A stretch of 64,000 nucleotides of DNA from Gimesia sp. (GTDB lineage Bacteria > Planctomycetota > Planctomycetia > Planctomycetales > Planctomycetaceae), in assembly GCA_002706765.1 (NCBI GenBank), contig PAJV01000055.1, positions 1 to 64,000 on the forward strand, written 5' to 3'. Below are positions 47,172 to 55,308 of the stretch, one piece after another; within the stretch, counting starts at the first letter, position 1, and every line of letters starts with the position of its first letter. The notes under the pieces are model-generated. The model saw nothing but the letters and a program-made list of their open reading frames with translations, was not told where the DNA came from and did not search any database. A program made the translations under genes and the position numbers.

Positions 47172-47206
47172 GATTCACCCGCCCCGTCTCCACGACGAGG
47201 CGGCAC

Positions 47207-47265
47207 ACTTCGCTTGCCTGGCGGATCCTGAAACATTTTCAGCACCTCCGCCAGGCAGCTGAAGT
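47207..47265 (+). terminator. Long nested hairpin after the oxidoreductase gene
   Basis: Arms pair as ACTTC/GAAGT, TGCCTGGCGGA/TCCGCCAGGCA and CTGAAA/TTTCAG, nested around a 3-base loop with small internal loops, followed by TTCTATTTCATTTTC. It may act as a terminator or a stable 3' end. Confidence 0.6.
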
Positions 47266-48030
47266 TTCTATTTCATTTTCATTTCACAGGCTTCTGCACT
47301 CTCCCGCTTCAGCGATATCCTCGATCTGTACATCGCATATTCTCTGACAAGTTTCCTGTTTTCATCTGTGTCATACATCCAGCTTGACACACTCACGCTT
47401 CTCGCGAGACTACGTCGTCATATGCGTCGCGCGCGTAGCACCGTTTTTCACTCGCTGCGTGCATGAGCACTCGTGGTGAAGGTCAGCCGTCATTCCCGCA
47501 TGTTTCCCCAGGTCTTCAGCTGACCGTCTGACACCAGTGGCCGATCACCACTCATTTTCAGGTCGGATCAAACCGTTTTCGCACCGCTTTCCTGCCGCTT
47601 TCACGCAATTGTCACACCTGTGTTGAATCGAACTGCGACAATCTCGCGCCTGTGAAAAAAACAATCTCCGGAAAGAGAATTCGCCACACCCCTCAGCAGT
47701 CACTCTCAATTCTGGAAGTCATCTCAACTGCGTCAAAGTGTCACCCGGAGATTAAACTCATTCTCGCGCGTCCTCTTTCACTGGCTTCAAGAGATGCGAA
47801 TTATACCCAGCAGAACCCGGCCTGCGCAGCTGAATATCAGCCACTGCCGGCCTTCAATATGCGTACTTTTTTCGTGAGTCTGAGTGGCGCGCATTGATTT
47901 CAATCAGCCGATTTTTCCTGAAACAGAATGTGCAGTTGAAATCAGAGCTGAGCAGAAAAATTGACAAAATCGACAGAATTGAACAATCAGTGATTGCCTT
48001 TTTGGATTACCAACGGTAAATTCGGTCCTT
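47266..48030. other. Long gap without a convincing gene
   Basis: The stretch between the oxidoreductase hairpin and the mraZ control region holds the palindrome TCTCGCGAGA (47400-47409) and a CTACG/CGTAG arm pair around CATATG. One 81-codon GTG-started frame (47652-47897) has no ribosome-binding site and unnatural composition. I assign no gene. Confidence 0.45.
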
Positions 48031-48032
48031 AG

Positions 48033-48095
48033 TGGGTTTCCTACCCAATTGATCTTTGATAACTAGTTGATTGTGGGTTATCCGCCCAGTACAAT
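48033..48095 (+). promoter_or_regulatory. mraZ promoter with two TGGG-N7-CCCA dyads
   Basis: TTGATT (48067-48072), a 17-base spacer and TACAAT (48090-48095) form a promoter. TGGG-N7-CCCA at 48074-48088 fills the spacer, and a second copy lies at 48033-48047, 41 bp away, close to four helical turns. Known MraZ sites are TGGGN repeats, so autoregulation is likely. Confidence 0.6.
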
Positions 48096-48155
48096 ATCGA
48101 ACACCTTCGGTATCGCTGAGAGCTGATTGACGCATCCCCCTCGGACAGGCTTGTT

Positions 48156-48638
48156 ATGAGCAGTGAAACATTTATCACGGGAGAGACAAAACGAACGGTC
48201 GACGACCGCTTTCGTATTTCGCTCCCGGCAGAAATGGCTCAGGCAATCACCGACGAATCAGGGGAAACGATGCTGACCAAGGAACGTGCCGGCTGTCTCA
48301 GTCTCTGGAAAGCCGACGACTGGCAGAACAGACAACAGCAGGGTGTGGATCTGATTAAACAGAAAATTCAGTCACACCGCCTGGAGAATCGCTGGGACGA
48401 AGTGCAACGCCTGGGACGATTACTGTCGACCAGAAATCGCACCATTCAGTTGGCCAATCGCTCTCGCTGCACGATTCCGGAAGGCTTTCGTGAGTTTCTG
48501 GGAGTTCAGCCCAATCAGGATGTCATGATTATCGGCGCAGTGATCTGCGTGGAAATCTGGAACCTGGAAGCCTGGCAAAATCTGCTGGAACAGGACATGC
48601 CCGAGTTTGGCACCCTCTTCAAAGATTTATCCGGTTAA
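48156..48638 (+). CDS. mraZ: MraZ transcriptional regulator
   Basis: The 160-residue protein has two AbrB/SpoVT-like MraZ repeats. The first is [20 protein letters not shown] (residues 7-26), and the second is [24 protein letters not shown] near 92-115; each carries the DNA-binding beta hairpin. MraZ usually represses the dcw cell-division cluster that it heads. Here no rsmH, ftsL, ftsI or mur gene follows; the next gene is mutY on the opposite strand. It is slightly longer than typical MraZ because of the inter-repeat helix. Its targets are therefore probably itself and distant genes. Confidence 0.93.
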   Translation: MSSETFITGETKRTVDDRFRISLPAEMAQAITDESGETMLTKERAGCLSLWKADDWQNRQQQGVDLIKQKIQSHRLENRWDEVQRLGRLLSTRNRTIQLANRSRCTIPEGFREFLGVQPNQDVMIIGAVICVEIWNLEAWQNLLEQDMPEFGTLFKDLSG

Positions 48639-48806
48639 CGCACAATCAAGTAACAATATCCATTGTTCTACAGCGTCTTTGACTACAGGAGAGGGTTGCG
48701 ACTCATTCAGTATCCCCATCACATCCGGTAACCCTAAAGGCTTATATTCCATGGAAGGTCTTTTTGGCACGGATGCCGCTTTCTTCTCTTGAGTCAAATG
48801 CGTTTT

Positions 48807-48850
48807 CCCCATTCTCAATCTCAGGCAATTTTGAGAATGGGGATTTTTTT
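48807..48850 (+). terminator. Strong terminator downstream of mraZ
   Basis: CCCCATTCTCAA and TTGAGAATGGGG form a perfect 12-bp stem with a 12-base loop, followed by ATTTTTTT on the plus strand. It lies 168 bases after the mraZ stop. Confidence 0.9.
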
Positions 48851-48904
48851 GCGCCTGCCACTTTTTGAATACCCTCCCAAAACAGCGGCACTTTCATCAA
48901 CAGG

Positions 48905-50131
48905 CTACATCCGCTCTGCCAGCAGTTTCGCGAACTTCCTGCCCGTCACCGACAGCGGATACGCTTCCAGTTCCTGCACCGACACCCACTGGTACCCTGA
49001 TTTGCCTGCCTCACTGTTGAGTTGATTCTTCTTTTTTTTCGCTGCCCGCTGTTCCAGCTGCGCCACAAAACAAAGCAGGCGAATCTTATAGCGGGTCACG
49101 CTGTGTCTGATTTCTGTGACCAGCTGCTGCAGACTGGCCTCAATATCCGCCTGCTCCTTCAGGTAGGTTTCGAGCCGGGGAATCAATGCGGGAGAAAGCC
49201 CCTCCGGGATCTCTAATCCCGCGCTCCGCTCAGCAGGAAATAATTCCTGCTGTCGCTCTGTTTTTTTGCGAATCGCAGCCGGATGCGGACTGCCGTTCAT
49301 TTCTTCCAGCGTCAACCGTGGGAAATCCCATAAGCCGGCCCAGCGTTCTCCGGGCAATCTCTGTCGAATCATCACCTGATTGCCGGAAAATACGGCAATA
49401 CTTACATCCGTCAGCGATGTAATTTCCGGCCTCCCTTTTGGGACCGGAATCAGATGTTGCTTCTGACGCAGAAAAGCTTCACAGCCGGAACTCACCGGAC
49501 AGGCTTCACAGCCAGGGTTCTGCGGCGTACAGACCAGGCTCCCCAGGTCCATCAGCGCCTGGTTAAAATCTCCCGGCGATTTGCGAGGCAGGATCAGCTC
49601 TGCAAATTCCCACAGTTGATTCTGTCCCGACTTCGAGCGGGGATCCTCTTCCAGACCGATCAGACGGGAATACAGTCTGAGCGTGTTTGCTTCGACGATC
49701 GGCGCCCGCACATCATAGGCAAACGAACAAATGGCTCCCGCGGTATACCGCCCAATTCCCGGCAGCTTCTGCAGCGACTCGACATCGCGGGGAAAGTTGC
49801 CCTGCAGTTCACCGGCAATCAGTTTAGCCGTCTTATGAATATTCCGGGCGCGGCTGTAATAACCCAGGCCCTCCCAATGCTGCAGCACTTCACTCTCGTC
49901 GGCCGCCGCCAGGGTCTGCACATCGGGGAAGCGAGCCATAAACCGCTTAAAGTACGGAATGACGGCAGCCACCACCGTCTGCTGCAGCATGATCTCACTG
50001 ATCCAGACGGCGTAAGGATCCCGCTCCCGTCGCCAGGGTAAATCCCGCTGATGTGAAGCGTACCAGGACTGCAACTGTCGACGAAACTTCTGCCGCCGAC
50101 CGGCATCAAATATCTCACTGAGCTCAGACAT
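48905..50131 (-). CDS. mutY: A/G-specific adenine glycosylase
   Basis: The 408-residue base-excision enzyme removes adenine opposite 8-oxoguanine. ISEIMLQQT carries the catalytic Glu46. The helix-hairpin-helix is LQKLPGIGRYTAGAI, and the 4Fe-4S cluster ligands are C-x6-C-x2-C-x5-C near 203-219. A NUDIX-like C-terminal domain for 8-oxoG recognition begins near TSLTDVSIAVFSGNQVMI. The position of the catalytic Asp138 of E. coli (LDGNV) reads VEANT, with Glu147. The start ATG follows the COG0523 gene after 54 bp on the same strand. Confidence 0.94.
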   Translation of the reverse strand: MSELSEIFDAGRRQKFRRQLQSWYASHQRDLPWRRERDPYAVWISEIMLQQTVVAAVIPYFKRFMARFPDVQTLAAADESEVLQHWEGLGYYSRARNIHKTAKLIAGELQGNFPRDVESLQKLPGIGRYTAGAICSFAYDVRAPIVEANTLRLYSRLIGLEEDPRSKSGQNQLWEFAELILPRKSPGDFNQALMDLGSLVCTPQNPGCEACPVSSGCEAFLRQKQHLIPVPKGRPEITSLTDVSIAVFSGNQVMIRQRLPGERWAGLWDFPRLTLEEMNGSPHPAAIRKKTERQQELFPAERSAGLEIPEGLSPALIPRLETYLKEQADIEASLQQLVTEIRHSVTRYKIRLLCFVAQLEQRAAKKKKNQLNSEAGKSGYQWVSVQELEAYPLSVTGRKFAKLLAERM

Positions 50132-50185
50132 GAAATTCCATTAAACGTTGTCGCCACCCTGTTCGCATTTAACGGAAGTCCCTGC

Positions 50186-51292
50186 CTATTGTGGCGTCGC
50201 ATACCGATGCGTTGGCACAGGTCTTCCCGGACGAAAACTCTGTGTCTGGCGAAACTCCAGCTTCGCATTCAACGCCTGGGCACAATTCTCCAGCACCCGC
50301 GTCACCTGCGTGGTCAACGCTTCGGGATCGCAGGCTACGCGTGCATTCACAATCAGATCGGCTTCCGTCACCGTACAATCAGATGATAACGACAATCGGG
50401 GTTCGCTGTCATTACTGACGAGATTGGCAACACCAAAAAATCCTTCCCACAAACCAATGGTTTTCAGATGCGCCGTTTCAACCGACTGTTCTTTAAATGA
50501 AGCATGCAGTTGTGTAATGACATCCATCAGCAGCTGATCCAGCGAAAATGATTTCTCTGCCGAAATATGCACGCTGCTGTTCAACCAGCCCAGCTCGGCT
50601 TCTCCTTCCGCGTATATGTCATAGTCGATGTCGAGAATTTTGCTCCCGAAGTCGCCATCCTGCTCCAGGAATTCCACTAACGCCTCAAAGCCTTCCCCCG
50701 TGAGGGCGGAGGTTCGTAACACGGGTGTTCCCGGAAACTGCTCATTGACCAGCGTTGTGATTTCATCCACCTCTTCAGCCGAGAGTTCATCAACCCGGTT
50801 GATCAGAATCAGGTCTGCTTCTTCGAGCTGCTTCTTCAGGATGTATGCGGCCTTGGGTGAGAAGCCGGAGCCTTTGTCGTTCTTCAAAATTTTCAGACCA
50901 TGGCTGGGTTTCATCAGTACGGCATACGGGTGAATGGAGAAATCGGCATCGAACAGGCGCTTGATCGGTTGAATCACAGTCGCCACCAGGTCCGTACAAC
51001 TGCCGACAGGCTCTGCCAGGATGACATCCGGCTTCTGTTGCGAACCCAGTTCTTCAATCGTCTCCATCAACGCATTAAAGTGACAACAGAAGCACGCGCC
51101 CGCCACTTCTCCTACATGCAGCCCCTGAGACCGCAGTGCGTTGGTATCGACCAGATCAGCCGCCTGATCATTGGTGACTACCCCGACATTCAATCCCTGA
51201 TCGGTATAATATTTTGCCAGGCGTCCCAATGTTGTGGTTTTTCCTGCTCCTAAAAAACCACCCACCATGATAAATTTGATCTGATGTGACAT
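50186..51292 (-). CDS. COG0523 (CobW-like) GTPase, putative metallochaperone
   Basis: The ATG at 51292 starts [20 protein letters not shown], giving 368 residues; the longer frame adds an unlikely extension. The P-loop GGFLGAGKT is at 11-19. The metal-binding CxCC motif is Cys67-Phe-Cys-Cys70, followed by a Walker B-like region [13 protein letters not shown] and the guanine motif near [10 protein letters not shown]. The family delivers zinc, cobalt or other metals to client enzymes in the cytosol. The C-terminal domain differs from classic CobW. No metal uptake genes are nearby, so the metal is unknown. It is divergent from the DegT gene. Confidence 0.87.
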   Translation of the reverse strand: MSHQIKFIMVGGFLGAGKTTTLGRLAKYYTDQGLNVGVVTNDQAADLVDTNALRSQGLHVGEVAGACFCCHFNALMETIEELGSQQKPDVILAEPVGSCTDLVATVIQPIKRLFDADFSIHPYAVLMKPSHGLKILKNDKGSGFSPKAAYILKKQLEEADLILINRVDELSAEEVDEITTLVNEQFPGTPVLRTSALTGEGFEALVEFLEQDGDFGSKILDIDYDIYAEGEAELGWLNSSVHISAEKSFSLDQLLMDVITQLHASFKEQSVETAHLKTIGLWEGFFGVANLVSNDSEPRLSLSSDCTVTEADLIVNARVACDPEALTTQVTRVLENCAQALNAKLEFRQTQSFRPGRPVPTHRYATPQ

Positions 51293-51469
51293 AATATGAC
51301 TCACTTGAATATGAATGTGCTTGTGCAAACTGAAGGTTTTACAGACTGAACCGGTCATCAGCCGACCAGACAGGACTACTCTCAGTTTAATCAAACGTTC
51401 TTTAGAATAACACTATGTTCTCCACAAATTCCGATTTCGTAACTTATATTTGAATCGGTTCCCGCACCA

Positions 51470-52645
51470 ATGAACAGCCTGTCCTCTGAAAAACCTGCGA
51501 TTCTCGGCGGAGTTCCCGCTTTCCCGGAAGGCCCGCCCGCCTGGCCTTTCCCTGATAAAGCCATTCATCAGGTACTGCAACAGGCGCAACAGACGGGCGC
51601 CTGGGGCCGATACCACGGCCCCTGTTCCGAGCAACTGCAACAGAAGCTGGCCGAACGGCACCAGACCGAACAGGTGATTCTCTGCTCAAGCGGGACAGCT
51701 GCCGTGGAACTGGCTTTACGGGGATTGGACATCGGTGCCGGCGATGAAGTCATACTCGCCGCTTATGACTTTGAAGGCAATTTCAAGAATATTTTGACTG
51801 TCGGTGCCACCCCTGTACTGATTGATGTCGATCCGCAGAATTTCAATCTTGACCTGAACCTGCTGGAACAGGCGATGACCGATTCCACAGAGGCCATCAT
51901 CGTTTCCCACCTGCATGGCGGACTGGTATCGATGCAGAGACTCACCCATATCGCCCGGCAACGGGGGATTGCTGTCATTGAAGATGCCTGTCAGGTTCCT
52001 GGCGCCCTCATCGAAGGGCAGATCGCGGGCAGTTGGGGAGAGACCGGTATTCTCAGCTTCGGAGGCAGCAAGCTGCTTACAGCGGGGCGTGGCGGGGCAA
52101 TCCTGACTCGCTCTCCGCAAATTGCTCAACGCATCCGTCTCTATTCGCATCGAGGGAACGAAGCCTATCCGTTGACGGAACTGCAGTCAGGGCTACTGCT
52201 CCCCCAACTGGAAACGCTCGATTACCAGAATCAGGTTCGCCAGAAACACGTGGACACGCTTCTCACTCGGCTCGGCAGGAACTCGGGGCTGATCCCCTTC
52301 GATAATTGGCAGCTCTCTTCCCAGGCACCCAGCACGCCAGGCTATTACAAGCTGGGCTTCCTGTATCAGCCAGAGCAGTTCCAGGGGCTCTCGCGTGATC
52401 TGTTCTGCCAGGCCATGCAGGCCGAAGGAATCGCCATCTATCCGGGCTTCAGAGCCTTACACGCGATCCACAGCCGACGTCGATTCCGACAGACTGACGA
52501 ACTCAAGGTTGCAACAGCCTGCGATCAGAACATGATCGTGCTGCATCACCCGGTCCTGCTGACCAGTGAAGAAAACATGGTTGCCATCTCAAAGGCCGTA
52601 TTTCGTATCGCTGAATTTGCAGATGAGATTCTCAGCCTCCGCTGA
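51470..52645 (+). CDS. DegT/DnrJ/EryC1/StrS family PLP aminotransferase
   Basis: The 391-residue fold-type I enzyme shows CSSGTAAVELALRGLDIGAGDEVI split around residues 72-95, IEDACQVPGAL near 170 and the PLP lysine in SFGGSKLLTAGRGG (Lys201). The family transaminates nucleotide-linked keto sugars for surface glycans or antibiotics. The N terminus (KPAILGGVPAFPEGPPAWP) is the typical AHBA-synthase/DegT entry. A partner for the 3-keto-sugar made by the lpxA-linked oxidoreductase is conceivable but unproven, given 15 kb of separation. Confidence 0.88.
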   Translation: MNSLSSEKPAILGGVPAFPEGPPAWPFPDKAIHQVLQQAQQTGAWGRYHGPCSEQLQQKLAERHQTEQVILCSSGTAAVELALRGLDIGAGDEVILAAYDFEGNFKNILTVGATPVLIDVDPQNFNLDLNLLEQAMTDSTEAIIVSHLHGGLVSMQRLTHIARQRGIAVIEDACQVPGALIEGQIAGSWGETGILSFGGSKLLTAGRGGAILTRSPQIAQRIRLYSHRGNEAYPLTELQSGLLLPQLETLDYQNQVRQKHVDTLLTRLGRNSGLIPFDNWQLSSQAPSTPGYYKLGFLYQPEQFQGLSRDLFCQAMQAEGIAIYPGFRALHAIHSRRRFRQTDELKVATACDQNMIVLHHPVLLTSEENMVAISKAVFRIAEFADEILSLR

Positions 52646-52724
52646 AAGTGATCCGCCAGAATCTGCTTCCGCGTTTCTGTTCCAGCGCAGTGACCGTCAT
52701 CAGAAAATGGAAGGCGCGGCGCAT

Positions 52725-52761
52725 AAAAAAAGCAGCGACTATCCAGGATTATAGTCGCTGC
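52725..52761 (-). terminator. Terminator of tRNA-Glu
   Basis: On the minus strand GCAGCGACTAT and ATAGTCGCTGC form a perfect 11-bp stem with an 8-base loop followed by seven T residues. It starts 8 bases after the tRNA. Confidence 0.93.
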
Positions 52762-52769
52762 AGGGTAAA

Positions 52770-52844
52770 TGACCCCAAGGGGATTTGAACCCCTGTTTTC
52801 GGGATGAAAACCCGATGTCCTGGGCCTAACTAGACGATGGGGCC
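52770..52844 (-). tRNA. tRNA-Glu (anticodon UUC)
   Basis: The minus strand folds into a full cloverleaf. The acceptor stem GGCCCCA pairs with TGGGGTC (one G-U). The anticodon stem TCGGG/CCCGA encloses TTTTCAT with anticodon TTC. The T arm is GGGG-TTCAAAT-CCCC. The discriminator base is A and CCA is not encoded. The gene is 75 nt. It is followed by a strong terminator and preceded by a promoter-like pair. Confidence 0.95.
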
Positions 52845-52857
52845 GTCAAGAGATAGT

Positions 52858-52885
52858 AATCTAAGCTTTCCATCGGATAAGTCAA
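52858..52885 (-). promoter_or_regulatory. tRNA-Glu promoter
   Basis: On the minus strand TTGACT (52885-52880), a 16-base spacer and TAGATT (52863-52858) lie so that transcription would start about 7 bases before the tRNA. Confidence 0.5.
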
Positions 52886-52971
52886 GCGGACGGCGTTAAT
52901 AGAATTCAGGATCTCTGAAAAAAACTTCTAATCGCTCTGGCTGGACTGATTTCCGAAGAATATGTGCCGCT

Positions 52972-52994
52972 AAAAAAAGCCGCGGTGAAGCGGC
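52972..52994 (-). terminator. csrA terminator
   Basis: On the minus strand GCCGC and GCGGC form a short GC stem around a 6-base loop and are followed by seven T residues. Confidence 0.75.
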
Positions 52995-53026
52995 ACGTTA
53001 GTATTCATAGATGCACAGACAGACTT

Positions 53027-53260
53027 TTACTGCAACAGCTCCGACGCGTCATTCTTCCCCTCGGGAACTGACTTGGGTTCTTCCGCTGCAGAATTCTGTT
53101 CATTCTGAATGGCGTCATAGACTTCGCTACGGTGAATGGGCACTTCGCGAGGTGCCTCGATCCCCAGGCGGACTTTATCACCGCGTATCTCGACGATCGT
53201 AATGACGATGTTCTCGTCAATCACGATTTTCTCATTCTTCTTTCGGGATAAAACTAACAT
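53027..53260 (-). CDS. csrA: Carbon storage regulator CsrA
   Basis: The ATG at 53260 starts [14 protein letters not shown] and is preceded by a GAGAGAGAA ribosome-binding region; the longer frame to 53338 is leader. The 77-residue RNA-binding protein has the conserved Leu4 and the RNA-contacting Arg44 in APREVPIHR at exactly the expected position. As a dimer it binds GGA motifs in leaders to block or stabilise translation. A tail of about 22 residues (53-77) is acidic and unlike E. coli CsrA. No flagellar or fliW gene is adjacent, although in many phyla csrA lies with them. Confidence 0.95.
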   Translation of the reverse strand: MLVLSRKKNEKIVIDENIVITIVEIRGDKVRLGIEAPREVPIHRSEVYDAIQNEQNSAAEEPKSVPEGKNDASELLQ

Positions 53261-53790
53261 GCCATTGTTCTCTCTCAGGATACATAAAGCATCCTGCGTA
53301 AATCCTGACGTGGTGTGAACTGGTAGGCTTTGCACCACTGCAATCGATCAGTGAAAATACTGATGATCTATTAACGTACAGATTTTACATGTCGACATTT
53401 AGAGCGTCAAGAGGCTGGCGCAATGCACCAGCGCACTGAAACTGCAAAGTGACTCAAAGAGAATCAACAGATTCGCGTCTGCGATATTACATTGTGAACG
53501 CAAGATACATATCAATAAAGACTTACAACAATCCGTGCATCTGGCGTTCCTGTAGAATCGCTCTTGACAAAAAACACCTAAATTTCAAATAAAATTTGCT
53601 GAAATTAGGGTTTAAGACCTGTAATCGGACCATACCTGAGAAAAGCCCGGTAAGATCACTACAGCTTCAGACAAGCGAACAGGGCACTGAAACGGGAAAG
53701 CAGACTATCGATCAACCTGCCGAGATGCAGCATCCTGAACCAGGAGCTGCATCTGTTGAGGGTTGTATCTCAGCGTAAAGCGAGAGGCGA
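53261..53790. other. Region between csrA and HU
   Basis: It holds the csrA leader hairpin (CAGGAT 53276-53281 with ATCCTG 53291-53296) and the dyad ATCAGT-N6-ACTGAT (53347-53364). The rest, up to the HU stop, shows no gene; a 60-codon TTG-started frame lacks support. Confidence 0.5.
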
Positions 53791-54120
53791 TTAAACCATC
53801 TCTTTCAGTGCTTTGAGAGGTCGTACTTTGACGACGTTGCGAGCTGGCTTGGCAGCAACCTGCATCATTTCGCCAGGCTTGAATGGATTGGGGCGTGTGG
53901 TTGCTTTGGTAGCAGGTTTGCGCTGAACCTGAATCTTCAGAAGACCGGGCATGTTGAAAACACCAGGACCACGCTTACCCAGATTTTTAGAAATCAGTGC
54001 ACTTAATTCGTCCAGGACTGCAGTCACTTCTTTCTTGGTGAGTCCAGAACCTTCAGCCAGTGCATTAAGGATCTCTGTTTTGGTAAGTGGCTTATCTTTA
54101 GTCGTAGCCTTTGCTGCCAT
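53791..54120 (-). CDS. HU family DNA-binding protein
   Basis: The 109-residue protein has the HU/IHF fold. The N-terminal helices LTKTEILNALAEGSGLTKKEVTAVLDELSAL are followed by GPGVFNMPGLLKIQVQRKPA and the beta-arm RPNPFKPGEMMQVAAKPARNVVKVRPLKAL. The arm has proline in NPFKPGE as in DNA-bending HU. An N-terminal lysine/alanine extension of about 10 residues precedes the core. The ATG has AGGAG at ideal spacing. It is a nucleoid protein. It is divergent from the receiver gene. Confidence 0.93.
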   Translation of the reverse strand: MAAKATTKDKPLTKTEILNALAEGSGLTKKEVTAVLDELSALISKNLGKRGPGVFNMPGLLKIQVQRKPATKATTRPNPFKPGEMMQVAAKPARNVVKVRPLKALKEMV

Positions 54121-54201
54121 CGTGAACTCCTGATACTGGAAATTTGAAAATGAAAGAAGTGGATTCCCACCTCGTCATAATGAGTTGCCAATTTGTTTTC
54201 A

Positions 54202-54234
54202 GGCCTGGATTCAAGAGCAAACTCTCTCCAGGCC
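54202..54234 (-). promoter_or_regulatory. 5' leader hairpin of HU mRNA
   Basis: GGCCTGGA (54202-54209) and TCCAGGCC (54227-54234) pair perfectly, with AGAG/CTCT inside. The stem would start at the very 5' end of the HU transcript predicted from the adjacent promoter. Confidence 0.5.
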
Positions 54235-54241
54235 AAGCGTA

Positions 54242-54270
54242 AGTAAAGTAATCTTAATTCCAAAAGTCAA
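54242..54270 (-). promoter_or_regulatory. HU gene promoter
   Basis: On the minus strand TTGACT (54270-54265), a 17-base spacer and TTTACT (54247-54242) give a sigma70-like promoter starting near 54235. Confidence 0.45.
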
Positions 54271-54543
54271 TGTATTTGCCCTGTTTTTCAGGACTTTTTG
54301 CTATTTCGTTCGAAAAAAAAACTTTTGCCGTGCTAAATAATTGCTGCTATGGGATAATAAACAGAACGCTTTTATTACAAGATCATTGAATTTCATTACG
54401 GACTTCTATTGACGAATTACAACTGACTAACTCAACGCATTTGATACCAGGGCAGTCTCTGCAAACTTAAATCTCTGCAGATTATTCCATATCGCAAACC
54501 CGCCCGATGGAATCGGGGACACTGAATTGGAGAGTCTCCTACA

Positions 54544-55107
54544 ATGGCTATCAATGAAATTCACTCGGAACTGACATCCTCGATTGTCAATCATATCCTC
54601 GTTGTTGAAGACGAACAGGATACCGCTTTTTTCCTCAAAACCCTGCTGGAAGAACATGCTTATCATGTCACTGTCGCCAAAGATGGCGGACAGGCCCACT
54701 CCTCCTTCGGCATGCACAAACCGGATTTTGTAATCCTGGATCTGATCATGCCCCAGGAAAGCGGGTTTGAAATCTGCGAGCGCATGAAGCAGAAAGAAAA
54801 CGAAGTTCCCATCCTGATCCTGACCGCGATCGACTCACCGGAATCACGCCAGCTGGCAAATCGCGTGGGGGCAGACGGCTATCTGGTCAAGCCGTTTGAC
54901 ACGGAGGAACTGCTCGAACTGATCAAAGAAATTTCGGACGATGTCTGGAAGCATGCACACAGCGAAACCACTTCGAGTGCAGCCGATAAACACATTCACT
55001 TTTTCTGCTCCTGCGGAAAAAGAATCAAGGTCAAAGTGAAACATCGTGGTCGCACTCTGACTTGTCCAACCTGTAGAGAAGCACTTGTTGTCCCCCTGCA
55101 TGATTAA
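54544..55107 (+). CDS. Receiver-domain protein with C-terminal zinc ribbon
   Basis: The 187-residue protein begins with a complete CheY-like receiver: acidic pair in VVEDEQD, phospho-acceptor Asp66 in VILDLIMPQESG, Thr94 and Lys116 in YLVKPFD. After a short linker, residues 150-187 carry Cys155-x-Cys157 and Cys174-xx-Cys177 (FFCSCGKR and TCPTCREA), a zinc-ribbon-like knuckle joined by a basic strand (RIKVKVKHRGR). There is no winged-helix or other usual output domain. The zinc ribbon may bind nucleic acid or a protein. No histidine kinase is adjacent. The FHA gene follows on the same strand after 200 bp. Confidence 0.85.
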   Translation: MAINEIHSELTSSIVNHILVVEDEQDTAFFLKTLLEEHAYHVTVAKDGGQAHSSFGMHKPDFVILDLIMPQESGFEICERMKQKENEVPILILTAIDSPESRQLANRVGADGYLVKPFDTEELLELIKEISDDVWKHAHSETTSSAADKHIHFFCSCGKRIKVKVKHRGRTLTCPTCREALVVPLHD

Positions 55108-55308
55108 GCATAAAACCCTGTTTTTCAGGAGCGGAAGCCGTTTCTGCTGCTGACAGGCAGTTCTCATTTTCTGTTTTTTATCAGAAGCGATCCATGAAAA
55201 CTGTTACCGTCGGATCAGATCACACCCGCCGTTCAGACAGGCACGAACGCCGGGCGTGAGTCAGGATTTCCGCGCCGATTTCACATCATTACTTAAAGGG
55301 CACTAAGT

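Larger units (their letters stand above)
54121..54543. other. Divergent control region of HU and the receiver gene
   Basis: On the HU side it contains a leader hairpin and a -35/-10 pair. On the receiver side it contains GGAGAGTCTCC just before the start. The central AT-rich part shows nothing else. Confidence 0.5.

Noticed and set aside
47652..47897. 81-codon GTG-started open frame
   Set aside because: No ribosome-binding site and no recognisable motif; composition unlike neighbouring genes.
48078..48086. TTATCCGCC resembling a DnaA box
   Set aside because: It differs from TTATCCACA at two positions, is single, and belongs to the mraZ operator.
48607..48792. 61-codon frame overlapping the mraZ end
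   Set aside because: Starts inside mraZ in another frame and lacks a ribosome-binding site.
53596..53778. 60-codon frame between csrA and HU
   Set aside because: TTG start without ribosome-binding site and low-complexity product.
54530..54540. GGAGAGTCTCC before the receiver gene as a structured ribosome-binding site
   Set aside because: The hairpin would need a loop too small to be stable with all five pairs.
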